From contig NW_027018136.1 in the NCBI RefSeq assembly GCF_032854445.1, positions 1 to 64,000 of the forward strand: a stretch of 64,000 bases of DNA, given 5' to 3'. The position numbers and the translations under genes were made by a program. This DNA is from Liolophura sinensis. Its lineage: Eukaryota > Mollusca > Polyplacophora > Chitonida > Chitonidae. The notes below the pieces were generated by a model. The model ran no database searches, was not told the DNA's origin, and saw only the letters and a program-made list of their open reading frames with translations. This document shows positions 11,816 through 22,707 of the stretch, piece after piece. Within the stretch, counting starts at the first letter, position 1, and each line of letters starts with the position of its first letter.

Positions 11816-14800
11816 TTGCATTTTTACCTGGTCTTTTTGTTAATTAAAATCGGCTACACTGTACTCTGTACAATCGCGACTGGTCATTACTATATTCAAC
11901 TTTTGACTATAAGTTATGTGCCCTTCGGTAGCCCAGAACACGTCAAATCTTTGGGCCAAGCCCATTTAACTCACCCAGCAATTGTCTTACTTCTAAGTCC
12001 AAGACAATCTCAATGTCTTTATCTACGTGTAGAAAAACCAGATCATTTGTACATAAAAAACACAAGGTACTTGATACAGTCTGCTGTAAAAAGTACAACT
12101 AAACACTGACCCACATTTTTAAGGTGCCAAAAGATGTGGAATTGGGCCAGGCATCGGCAGCCGTTGAAAAATTGCAAATATCCCTGGTTTCCATGGAGTA
12201 AGAGCCGTTGCTGGGCACGTGATTATGACATCAATGATCATTGATCTGTCGCTACAGCCAAAAGTATTGGTCGGAGAGCAACGCGGTTTGCACCATTCGA
12301 TTTCTCGTCACAAAATACGTCGGATTAGCCTCTTACCAGCAGCACTGGAACAGTTTTTCCACTTTTGCATTTTTACCTGGTCTTTTCGTTAATTGAAATC
12401 GGCTACACTGTACTCTGTACAATCGCGACTGGTCATTACTATATTCAACTTTTGATTATAAGTTATGTGCCCTTCGGTAGCCCAGAAGACGTCAAATCTT
12501 TGGGCTAAGCCCATTTAACTCACCCAGCAATTGTCTTACTTCTAAGTCCAAGACAATCTCAATGTCTTTATCTACGTGTAGAAAAACCACACCATTTGTA
12601 CATAAAAAACACAAGGTACTTGATACAGTCTGCTGTAAAAAGTACAACTAAACACTGACCCACATTTATAAGGTGCCAAAAGATGTGGAATTGGGCCAGG
12701 CATCGGCAGCTGTTAAAAAATTGCAAATATCCCTGGTTTCCATGGAGTAAGAGCCGTTGCTGGGCACGTGATTATGACATCAATGATCATTGATCTGTCG
12801 CTACAGCCAAAAGTATTGGTCGGAGAGCAACGCGGTTTGCACCATTCGATTTCTCGTCACAAAATACGTCGGATTAGCCTCTTACTAGTAGCACTGGAAC
12901 AGTTTTTCCACTTTTGCATTTTTGCTTCGTCTTTTTGTTAATTGAAATCGGCTAAACTGTACTCTGTACAATTGCGACTGGTCATTACTATATTCAACTT
13001 TTGACTATAAGTTATGTGCCCTTCGGTAGCCCAGAAGAGATCAAATCTTTGGGCCAAGCCCATTTAACTCACCCAGCAATTGCCTTACTTCTAAGTGCAA
13101 GACAATCTCAATGTCTTTATCTACGTGTAGAAAAACCACACCATTTGTACGTGAAAAACACAAGGTACTTGATACAGTCTGCTGTAAAAAGTACAACTGA
13201 AGACTAACCCACTTCAGTAAGGTGCCAAAAGATGCGGAATTGAGCCAGGCATCGGCAGCTGTTGAAAAATTGCAAATTTCCCTGGTTTCTATGGAGTAAG
13301 AGCCGTTGCTACGCACGTGATTATGACATAAATGATCATTCAATTGTCGCTACAGCCAAAGTATTGGTCGGAGAGCAACGCGGATTGCACCATTCGATTT
13401 CTCGTCACAAAATACGTCGGATTAGGCTCTTACTAGTAGCACCGGAACAGTTTTTCCACTTTTGCATTTTTGCCTGGTCTTTTTGTTAATTGAAATCGGC
13501 TACACTGTACTCTGTACAATCGCGACTGGTCATTACTATATTCAACTTTTGACTATAAGTTATGTGCCCTTCGGTAGCCCAGAAGACCTGAAATCTTTGG
13601 CCAAGCCCATTTAACTCACCCAGCAATTGTCTTACTTCTAAGTCCAAGACAATCTCAATGTCTTTATCTACGTGTAGAAAAACCACACCACCACACCATT
13701 TGTACATAGAAAACACAAGGTACTTGATACAGTCTGCTGTGAAAAGTACAACTAAACACTGACCCACATTTATAAGGTGCCAAAAGATGCGGAATTGAGC
13801 CAGGCATCGGCAGCTGTTGAAAAATTGCAAATTTCCCTGGTTTCCATGGAGTAAGAGCCGTTGCTGGGCACGTGATTATGACATAAATGATCATTCAATT
13901 GTCACTACAGCTAAAAGTATTGGTCGGAGAGCAACGCGGTTTGCACCATTCGATTTCTCGTCACAAAATACGTCGGATTAGCCTCTTACTAGTAGCACTG
14001 GAACAGTTTTTCCACTTTTGCATTTTTGCTTCGTCTTTTTGTTAATTGATACCGGCTACACTGCACTCTGTACAATCGCGACTGGTCATTACTATATTCA
14101 ACTTTTGACTATAAGTTATGTGCCCTTCGGTAGCCCAGAAGACCTGAAATCTTTCGGCTAAGCGCATTTAACTCACCCAGCAATTGCCTTACTTCTAAGT
14201 GCAAGACAATCTCAATGTCTTTATCTACGTGTAGAAAAACCACACCATTTGTACGTGAAAAACACAAGGTACTTGATACAGTCTGCTGTAAAAAGTACAA
14301 CTAAACACTGACCCACATTTAAAAGGTGCCAAAAGATGTGGAATTGGGCCAGGCATCGGCAGCTGTTAAAAAATTGCAAATATCCCTGGTTTCCATGGAG
14401 TAAGAGCCGTTGCTGGGCACGTGATTATGACATAAATGATCATTGATCTGTCGCTACAGCCAAAAGTATTGGTCGGAGAGCAACGCGGTTTGCACCATTC
14501 GATTTGTCGTCACAAAATACGTCGATTAGCCTCTTACCAGCAGCACTGGAACAGTTTTTCCACTTTGCATTTTTACCTTGTCTTTTTGTTAATTGAAACC
14601 GGCTACACTGCAGTCTGTACAATCGCGACTGGTCATTACTATATTCAACTTTTGACTATAAGTTATGTGCCCTTCGGTAGCCAAGAAGACCTGAAATCTT
14701 TGGGCTAAGCCCATTTAACTCACCCAGCAATTGCCTTACTTCTAAGTGCAAGACAATCTCAATGTCTTTATCTACGTGTAGAAAAACCACACCATTTGTA

Positions 14801-15113
14801 CGTGAAAAACACAAGGTACTTGATACAGTCTGCTGTAAAAAGTACAACTGAACACTAACCCACTTTAGTAAGGTGCCAAAAGATGCGGAATTGAGCCAGG
14901 CATCGGCAGCTGTTGAAAAATTGCAAATTTCCCTGGTTTCCATGGAGTAAGAGCCGTTGCTGGGCACGTGATTATGACATAAATGATCATTCAATTGTCA
15001 CTACAGCCAAAAGTATTGGTCGGAGAGCAACGCGGTTTGCAGCATTCGATTTCTCGTCACAAAATACGTCGGATTAGCCTCTTACCAGCAGCACTGGAAC
15101 AGTTTTTCCACTT
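11816..15113 (+). repeat. Block A2 HOR unit a (6 monomers)
   Basis: Unit defined by a monomer that begins TTAATTAAAATCGG and carries CAGAACACGTCAAAT. The marker monomer recurs at 15114 and 17859. This unit has six monomers (3298 bp) and one more monomer than unit b. The extra monomer lies around 13462-14014 and contains an 8-base microduplication (CCACACCACCACACC) near 13683. Confidence 0.85.
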
Positions 15114-17858
15114 TTGCATTTTTACCTGGTCTTTTTGTTAATTAAAATCGGCTACACTGTACTCTGTACAATCGCGACTGGTCATTACTATATTCAACTT
15201 TTGACTATAAGTTATGTGCCCTTCGGTAGCCCAGAACACGTCAAATCTTTGGGCCAAGCCCATTTAACTCACCCAGCAATTGTCTTACTTCTAAGTCCAA
15301 GACAATCTCAATGTCTTTATCTACGTGTAGAAAAACCAGACCATTTGTACATAAAAAACACAAGGTACTTGATACAGTCTGCTGTAAAAAGTACAACTAA
15401 ACACTGACCCACATTTTTAAGGTGCCAAAAGATGTGGAATTGGGCCAGGCATCGGCAGCTGTTGAAAAATTGCAAATATCCCTGGTTTCCATGGAGTAAA
15501 AGCCGTGGCTGGGCACGTGATTATGACATCAATGATCATTGATCTGTCGCTACAGCCAAAAGTATTGGTCGGAGAGCAACGCGGTTTGCACCATTCGATT
15601 TCTCGTCACAAAATACGTCGGATTAGCCTCTTACCAGCAGCACTGGAAACAGTTTTTCCACTTTTGCATTTTTACCTGGTCTTTTCGTTAATTGAAATCG
15701 GCTACACTGTACTCTGTACAATCGCGACTGGTCATTACTATATTCAACTTTTGACTATAAGTTATGTGCCCTTCGGTAGCCCAGAAGACGTCAAATCTTT
15801 GGGCTAAGCCCATTTAACTCACCCAGCAATTGTCTTACTTCTAAGTCCAAGACAATCTCAATGTCTTTATCTACGTGTAGAAAAACCACACCATTTGTAC
15901 ATAAAAAACACAAGGTACTTGATACAGTCTGCTGTAAAAAGTACAACTAAACACTGACCCACATTTATAAGGGTGCCAAAAGATGTGGAATTGGGCCAGG
16001 CATCGGCAGCTGTTAAAAAATTGCAAATATCCCTGGTTTCCATGGAGTAAGAGCCGTTGCTGGGCACGTGATTATGACATCAATGATCATTGATCTGTCG
16101 CTACAGCCAAAAGTATTGGTCGGAGAGCAACGCGGTTTGCACCATTCGATTTCTCGTCACAAAATACGTCGATTAGCCTCTTACTAGTAGCACTGGAACA
16201 GTTTTTCCACTTTTGCATTTTTGCTTCGTCTTTTTGTTAATTGAAATCGGCTAAACTGTACTCTGTACAATTGCGACTGGTCATTACTATATTCAACTTT
16301 TGACTATAAGTTATGTGCCCTTCGGTAGCCCAGAAGAGATCAAATCTTTGGGCCAAGCCCATTTAACTCACCCAGCAATTGCCTTACTTCTAAGTGCAAG
16401 ACAATCTCAATGTCTTTATCTACGTGTAGAAAAACCACACCATTTGTACGTGAAAAACACAAGGTACTTGATACAGTCTGCTGTAAAAAGTACAACTGAA
16501 CACTAACCCACTTCAGTAAGGTGCCAAAAGATGCGGAATTGAGCCAGGCATCGCAGCTGTTGAAAAATTGCAAATTTCCCTGGTTTCTATGGAGTAAGAG
16601 CCGTTGCTACGCACGTGATTATGACATAAATGATCATTCAATTGTCGCTACAGCCAAAAGTATTGGTCGGAGAGCAACGCGGATTGCACCATTCGATTTC
16701 TCGTCACAAAATACGTCGGATTAGGCTCTTACTAGTAGCACCGGAACAGTTTTTCCACTTTTGCATTTTTGCTTCGTCTTTTTGTTAATTGATACCGGCT
16801 ACACTGCACTCTGTACAATCGCGACTGGTCATTACTATATTCAACTTTTGACTATAAGTTATGTGCCCTTCGGTAGCCCAGAAGACCTGAAATCTTTCGG
16901 CTAAGCGCATTTAACTCACCCAGCAATTGCCTTACTTCTAAGTGCAAGACAATCTCAATGTCTTTATCTACGTGTAGAAAAACCACACCATTTGTACGTG
17001 AAAAACACAAGGTACTTGATACAGTCTGCTGTAAAAAGTACAACTAAACACTGACCCACATTTAAAAGGTGCCAAAAGATGTGGAATTGGGCCAGGCATC
17101 GGCAGCTGTTAAAAAATTGCAAATATCCCTGGTTTCCATGGAGTAAGAGCCCGTTGCTGGGCACGTGATTATGACATAAATGATCATTGATCTGTCGCTA
17201 CAGCCAAAAGTATTGGTCGGAGAGCAACGCGGTTTGCACCATTCGATTTGTCGTCACAAAATACGTCGGATTAGCCTCTTACCAGCAGCACTGGAACAGT
17301 TTTTCCACTTTGCATTTTTACCTGGTCTTTTTGTTAATTGAAACCGGCTACACTGCAGTCTGTACAATCGCGACTGGTCATTACTATATTCAACTTTTGA
17401 CTATAAGTTATGTGCCCTTCGGTAGCCAAGAAGACCTGAAATCTTTGGGCTAAGCCCATTTAACTCACCCAGCAATTGCCTTACTTCTAAGTGCAAGACA
17501 ATCTCAATGTCTTTATCTACGTGTAGAAAAACCACACCATTTGTACGTGAAAAACACAAGGTACTTGATACAGTCTGCTGTAAAAAGTACAACTGAACAC
17601 TAACCCACTTTAGTAAGGTGCCAAAAGATGCGGAATTGAGCCAGGCATCGGCAGCTGTTGAAAAATTGCAAATTTCCCTGGTTTCCATGGAGTAAGAGCC
17701 GTTGCTGGGCACGTGATTATGACATAAATGATCATTCAATTGTCACTACAGCCAAAAGTATTGGTCGGAGAGCAACGCGGTTTGCAGCATTCGATTTCTC
17801 GTCACAAAATACGTCGGATTAGCCTCTTACCAGCAGCACTGGAACAGTTTTTCCACTT
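15114..17858 (+). repeat. Block A2 HOR unit b (5 monomers)
   Basis: Second unit, 2745 bp. Its first part parallels unit a at an offset of about 3298 and its last part parallels it at about 2744, so one monomer present in unit a is missing here. The fusion lies near 16.73-16.78 kb, where GCACCGGAACAG (the unit-a monomer near 13440) is followed by GCTTCGTC and GATACCGG (the unit-a monomer near 14014). Several single-base indels occur, for example GTCGATTAG near 16170 and CATCGCAGC near 16550. Confidence 0.85.
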
Positions 17859-19002
17859 TTGCATTTTTACCTGGTCTTTTTGTTAATTAAAATCGGCTAC
17901 ACTGTACTCTGTACAATCGCGACTGGTCATTACTATATTCAACTTTTGACTATAAGTTATGTGCCCTAAGGTAGCCCAGAACACGTCAAATCTTTGGGCC
18001 AAGCCCATTTATCTCACCCAGCAATTGTCTTACTTCTAAGTCCAAGACAATCTCAATGTCTTTATCTACGTGTAGAAAAACCAGACCATTTGTACATAAA
18101 AAACACAAGGTACTTGATACAGTCTGCTGTAAAAAGTACAACTAAACACTGACCCACATTTTTAAGGTGCCAAAAGATGTGGAATTGGGCCAGGCATCGC
18201 AGCTGTTGAAAAATTGCAAATATCCCTGGTTTCCATGGAGTAAGAGCCGTTGCTGGGCACGTGATTATGACATCAATGATCATTGATCTGTCGCTACAGC
18301 CAAAAGTATTGGTCGGAGAGCAACGCGGTTTGCACCATTCGATTTCTCGTCACAAAATAAGTCGGATTAGCCTCTTACCAGCAGCACTGGAACACTTTTT
18401 CAACTTTTGCATTTTTGCTTCGTCTTTTGTTAATTGAAATCGGCTAAACTGTACTCTGTACAATCGCGACTGGTCATTACTATATTCAACTTTTGACTAT
18501 AAGTTATGTGCCCTTCGGTAGACCAGAAGACGTCAAATCTTTGGGCTAAGCCCATTTAACTCACCCAGCAATTGCCTTACTTCTAAGTGCAAGACAATCT
18601 CAATGTCTTTATCTACGTGTAGAAAAACCACACCATTTGTACGTGAAAAACACAAGGTACTTGATACAGTCTGCTGTAAAAAGTACAAACTGAACACTAA
18701 CCCACTTCAGTAAGGTGCCAAAAGATGCGGAATTGAGCCAGGCATCGGCAGCTGTTGAAAAATTGCAAATTTCCCTGGTTTCCATGGAGTAAGAGCCGTT
18801 GCTGGGCACGTGATTATGACATGAATGATCATTCAATTGTCACTACAGCCAAAAGTATTGGTCGGAGAGCAACGCGGTTTGCACCATTCGATTTCTCGTC
18901 ACAAAATACGTCGGATTAGCCTCTTACCAGCAGCACTGGAACAGTTTTTCCACTTTTGCATTTTTACCTGGTCTTTTTGTTAATTGAAATCGGCTACACT
19001 GC

Positions 19003-20031
19003 ACTCTGTACAATCGCGACTGGTCATTACTATATTCAACTTTTGACTATAAGTTATGTGCCCTTCGGTAGCCCAGAAGACGTCAAATCTATCGGCTAAG
19101 CCCATTCAACTCACCCAGCAATTGTCTTACTTCTAAGTCCAAGACAATCTCAATGTCTTTATCTACGTGTAGAAAAACCACACCATTTGTACGTGAAAAA
19201 CACAAGGTACTTGATACAGTCTGCAGTGAAAAGTACAACTAAACATTGACCCTCATTTATAAGGTGCCCAAAAGATGCGGAATTGGGCCAGGCATCGGCA
19301 GCTGTTAAAAAAATTACAAATATCCCTGGTTTCCATGGAGTAAGAGCCGTTGCTGTGCACGTGATTATGACATCAATGATCATTGAATTGTCGCTACAGC
19401 CAAAAGTATTGGTCGGAGAGCAACGCGGTTTGCACCATTCGATTTCTCGTCACAAAATACGTCGGATTAGGCTCTTACTAGTAGCACTGGAACAGTTTTT
19501 CCACTTTTGCATTTTTGCTTCGTCTTTTTGTTAAATGAAATCGGCTACACTGTACTCTGTACAATCGCGACTGGTCATTACTATATTCAAGTTTTGACTA
19601 TAAGTTATGTGGCCTTCGGTAGCCCAGAAGACGTCAAATCTTTCGGCTAAGCCCATTTAAACTCACCCAGCAATTGCCTTACTTCTAAGTCCAAGACAAT
19701 CTCAATGTCTTTATCTACGTGTAGAATAACCACACCATTTGTACGTGAAAAACACAAGGTACTTGATACAGTCTGCTGTAAAAAGTACAACTGAACACTG
19801 ACCCACTTCAGTAAGGTGCCAAAAGATGCGGAATTGAGCCAGGCATCGGCAGCTGTTGAAAAATTGCAAATTTCCCTGGTTTCCATGGAGTAAGAGCCGT
19901 TGCTGGGCACGTGATTATGACATAAATGATCATTCAATTGTCACTAAAGCCAAAAGTATTGGTCGGAGAGCAACGCGGTTTGCACCATTCGATTTCTCGT
20001 CACAAAATACGTCGGATTAGCCTCTTACCAG
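19003..20031 (+). repeat. Dispersed duplication inside the array, copy 2
   Basis: Partner of 3626-4652 at an offset of about 15377, that is 28 monomers. It has a few added single bases (GGTGCCCAAAAG, TTTAAACTCAC) and a few substitutions (TTCAAGTTTTG, ATGTGGCCTTCGG). The shared private variants make independent origin unlikely. Confidence 0.85.
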
Positions 20032-20892
20032 CAGCACTGGAACAGTTTTTCCACTTTTGCATTTTGCCTGGTCTTTTTGTTAATTGAAATCGGCTACACT
20101 GTACTCTCTACAATCGCGACTGGTCATTACTATATTCAACTTTTGACTATAAGTTATGTGCCCTTCGGTAGCCCAGAAGACGTCAAATCTTTGGGCTAAG
20201 CCCATTTAACTCACCCAGCAATTGCCTTACTTCTAAGTGCAAGACAATCTCAATGTCTTTATCTACGTGTAGAAAAACCACACCATTTGTACGTGAAAAA
20301 CACAAGGTACTTGATACAGTCTGCTGTAAAAAGTACAACTGAACACTGACCCACTTCAGTAAGGTGCCAAAAGATGCGGAATTGAGCCAGGCATCGGCAG
20401 CTGTTGAAAAATTGCAAATATCCCTGGTTTCCATGGAGTAAGAGCCGTTGCTGGGCACGTGATTATGACATAAATGATCATTCAATTGTCACTAAAGCCA
20501 AAAGTAGTGGTCGGAGAGCAACGCGGTTTGCACCATTCGATTTCTCGTCACAAAATACGTCGGATTAGCCTCTTACCAGCAGCACTGGAACAGTTTTTTC
20601 CACTTTTGCATTTTTGCCTGGTCTTTTTGTTAATTGAAATCGGCTACACTGTACTCTCTACAATCGCGACTGGTCATTACTATATTCAACTTTTGACTAT
20701 AAGTTATGTGCCCTTCGGTAGCCCAGAAGACGTCAAATCTTTGGCCAAGCCCATTTAACTCACCAGCAATTGCCTTACTTCTAAGTGCAAGACAAGCTCA
20801 ATGTCTTTATCTACGTGTAGAAAAACCACACCATTTGTACGTGAAAAACACAAGGTACTTGATACAGTCTGCTGTAAAAAGTACAACTGAAA

Positions 20893-20910
20893 ACAGACCC
20901 ACATGAATAA
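20893..20910 (+). repeat. Rare monomer variant shared with block C
   Basis: The usual ACTGACCCACTTCAGTAAGG or ACTGACCCACATTTATAAGG segment is replaced by ACAGACCCACATGAATAA. The same variant occurs at 55766-55783, 57416-57433 and 59616-59633. Sharing over about 35 kb links the end of block A with block C. Confidence 0.85.
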
Positions 20911-21604
20911 GGTGCCAAAAGATGCGGAATTGAGCCAGGCATCGGCAGCTGTTGAAAAATTGCAAATTTCCCTGGTTTCCATGGAGTAAGAGCCGTTGCT
21001 GGCACGTGATTATGACATAAATGATCATTCAATTGTCACTACAGCCAAAAGTATTGGTCGGAGAGCAACGCGGTTTTGCACCATTCGATGTCTCGTCACA
21101 AAATACGTCGGATTAGCCTCTTACCAGCAGCACTGGAACAGTTTTTCCACTTTTGCATTTTTGCCTGGTCTTTTTGTTAATTGAAACCGGCTACACTGTA
21201 CTCTGTACAATCGCGACTGGTCATTACTATATTCAACTTTTGACTATAAGTTATGTGCCCTTTGGTAGCCCAGAAGACGTCAAATCTTTCGGCTAAGCCC
21301 ATTCAACTCACCCAGCAATTGTCTTACTTCTAAGTCCAAGACAATCTCAATGTCTTTATCTACGTGTAGAAAAACCAGACCATTTGTACATAAAAAACAC
21401 AAGGTACTTGATACAGTCTGCTGTAAAAAGTACAACTAAACACTGACCCACATTTTTAAGGTGCCAAAAGATGTGGAATTGGGCCAGGCATCGGCAGCTG
21501 TTGAAAAATTGCAAATATCCCTGGTTTCCATGGAGTAAGAGCCGTTGCTGGGCACGTGATTATGACATCAATGATCATTGATCTGTCGCTACAGCCAAAA
21601 GTAT

Positions 21605-21622
21605 GGACACAGACCCCCATTA
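21605..21622 (+). repeat. Left terminal inverted repeat of element copy 1
   Basis: GGACACAGACCCCCATTA, the inverted counterpart of 22040-22057 with one mismatch at the third base (A against C). The same left end is seen at 34140 and 38450. Confidence 0.9.
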
Positions 21623-22039
21623 CAACTTCCGTTTTTCAGTAGGGACGATTGTAGTTCTGTGTATTTTAGGGTGTAAAGTCTTTTTGTGCTGCCAGCCTGC
21701 CGTTTTTGGTGCACAGGTGCATGCTTGGTATCAAAATGATGGAAATTGTCTAAGCTTTGGGCAGGTATGAGTTTTAATGGTGAAAGTTTGAAATTCTGGG
21801 CGAGAGGACACAAGGAGACAGGTGGTGATGAGGCTGCGAGTGACGTCCCCTTGGCGTTGCTGGGCACCCCTCCCAGCTGCCGGCATGGAAAGGTCCAGAT
21901 TTTGACGGTCAACCTATGTCAAGATTTTTACAGCTTCTTTCTCACATGCTGGGCCAGGTATGCACCAAAACTTATTGGCCTCGGAATGTTTGGGACTGAG
22001 CTACAGCGCTAAACGTTAACATTGTCGCTTATGGAAAAC

Positions 22040-22057
22040 TAATGGGGGTCTGTGGCC
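22040..22057 (-). repeat. Right terminal inverted repeat of element copy 1
   Basis: TAATGGGGGTCTGTGGCC, the reverse complement of the left end except for one base. It is followed directly by the GTAT target duplication at 22058-22061. The left GTAT is at 21601-21604. Confidence 0.9.
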
Positions 22058-22158
22058 GTATTGGTCGGAGAGCAACGCGGTTTGCACCATTCGATTTCTC
22101 GTCACAAAATACGTCGGATTAGCCTCTTACCAGCAGCACTGGAACAGTTTTTCCACTT

Positions 22159-22707
22159 TTGCATTTTTGCTTCGTCTTTTTGTTAATTGAAATCGGCTAA
22201 ACTGTACTCTGTACAATCGCGACTGGTCATTACTATATTCAACTTTTGACTATAAGTTATGTGCCCTTCGGTAGCCCAGAAGACGTCAAATCTTTCGGCT
22301 AAGCCCATTTAACTCACCCAGCAATTGCCTTACTTCTAAGTCCAAGACAATCTTAATGTCTTTATCTACGTGTAGAATAACCACACCATTTGTACGTGAA
22401 AAACACAAGGTACTTGATACAGTCTGCTGTAAAAAGTACAACTAAACACTGACCCACTTCAGTAAGGTGCCAAAAGATGCGGAATTGAGCCAGGCATCGG
22501 CAGCTGTTGAAAAATTGCAAATTTCCCTGGTTTCCATGGAGTAAGAGCCGTTGCTGGGCACGTGATTATGACATCAGTGATCAATCAATTGTCGCTACAG
22601 CCAAAAGTATTGGTCGGAGAGCAACGCGGTTTGCACCATTCGATTTCTCGTCACAAAATACGTCGGATTAGTCTCTTACCAGCAGCACTGGAACAGTTTT
22701 TTCACTT
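22159..22707 (+). repeat. Marker monomer X that follows the inserted element
   Basis: Monomer with GCTTCGTC, CTAAACTG, TTTCGGCTAAG, ACAATCTTAATG and GAATAACCAC. The same type follows the other two element copies (MHF-phase starts near 34.70 and 39.01 kb). The element therefore travels with a fixed neighbour, as expected for segmental duplication and not for three separate insertions. Confidence 0.8.

Larger units (their letters stand above)
17859..21604 (+). repeat. Block A3: third HOR start and transition to block B
   Basis: Begins with a third copy of the TTAATTAAAATCGG / GAACACGTC monomer, then diverges. It contains the copy-2 duplication of block A1 sequence, monomers with the ACTCTCTACAATC variant, and the rare ACAGACCCACATGAATAA variant at 20893-20910 that otherwise occurs only at 55.8-59.6 kb. 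Many single-base gains and losses occur. The block ends at the first inserted inverted-repeat element. Confidence 0.75.
21605..22057. mobile_element. Non-autonomous terminal-inverted-repeat element (MITE-like), copy 1
   Basis: A 453-base sequence unrelated overall to the satellite interrupts a monomer after AAAAGTAT. Its ends are inverted: GGACACAGACCCCCATTA at the left and the reverse complement of GGCCACAGACCCCCATTA at the right, 17 of 18 matching. The monomer resumes as GTATTGGTCGG, so GTAT flanks both sides. This is a 4-bp target duplication, or a TA duplication if the inverted repeats extend outward by one base. The interior has no transposase-like reading frame; the best frames are 88 (+) and 107 (-) codons and I do not recognise them. 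Size, inverted ends and lack of coding capacity fit a MITE mobilised by an unseen transposase. Superfamily is unresolved, with Tc1/mariner-like possible if the duplication is TA. Confidence 0.88.

Noticed and set aside
21589-22012. 107-codon (-) and 88-codon (+) frames inside the inserted element as a transposase
   Set aside because: Too short, with no recognisable DDE or helix-turn-helix motif. The - frame runs out of the element into the satellite, and the + frame starts at TTG.
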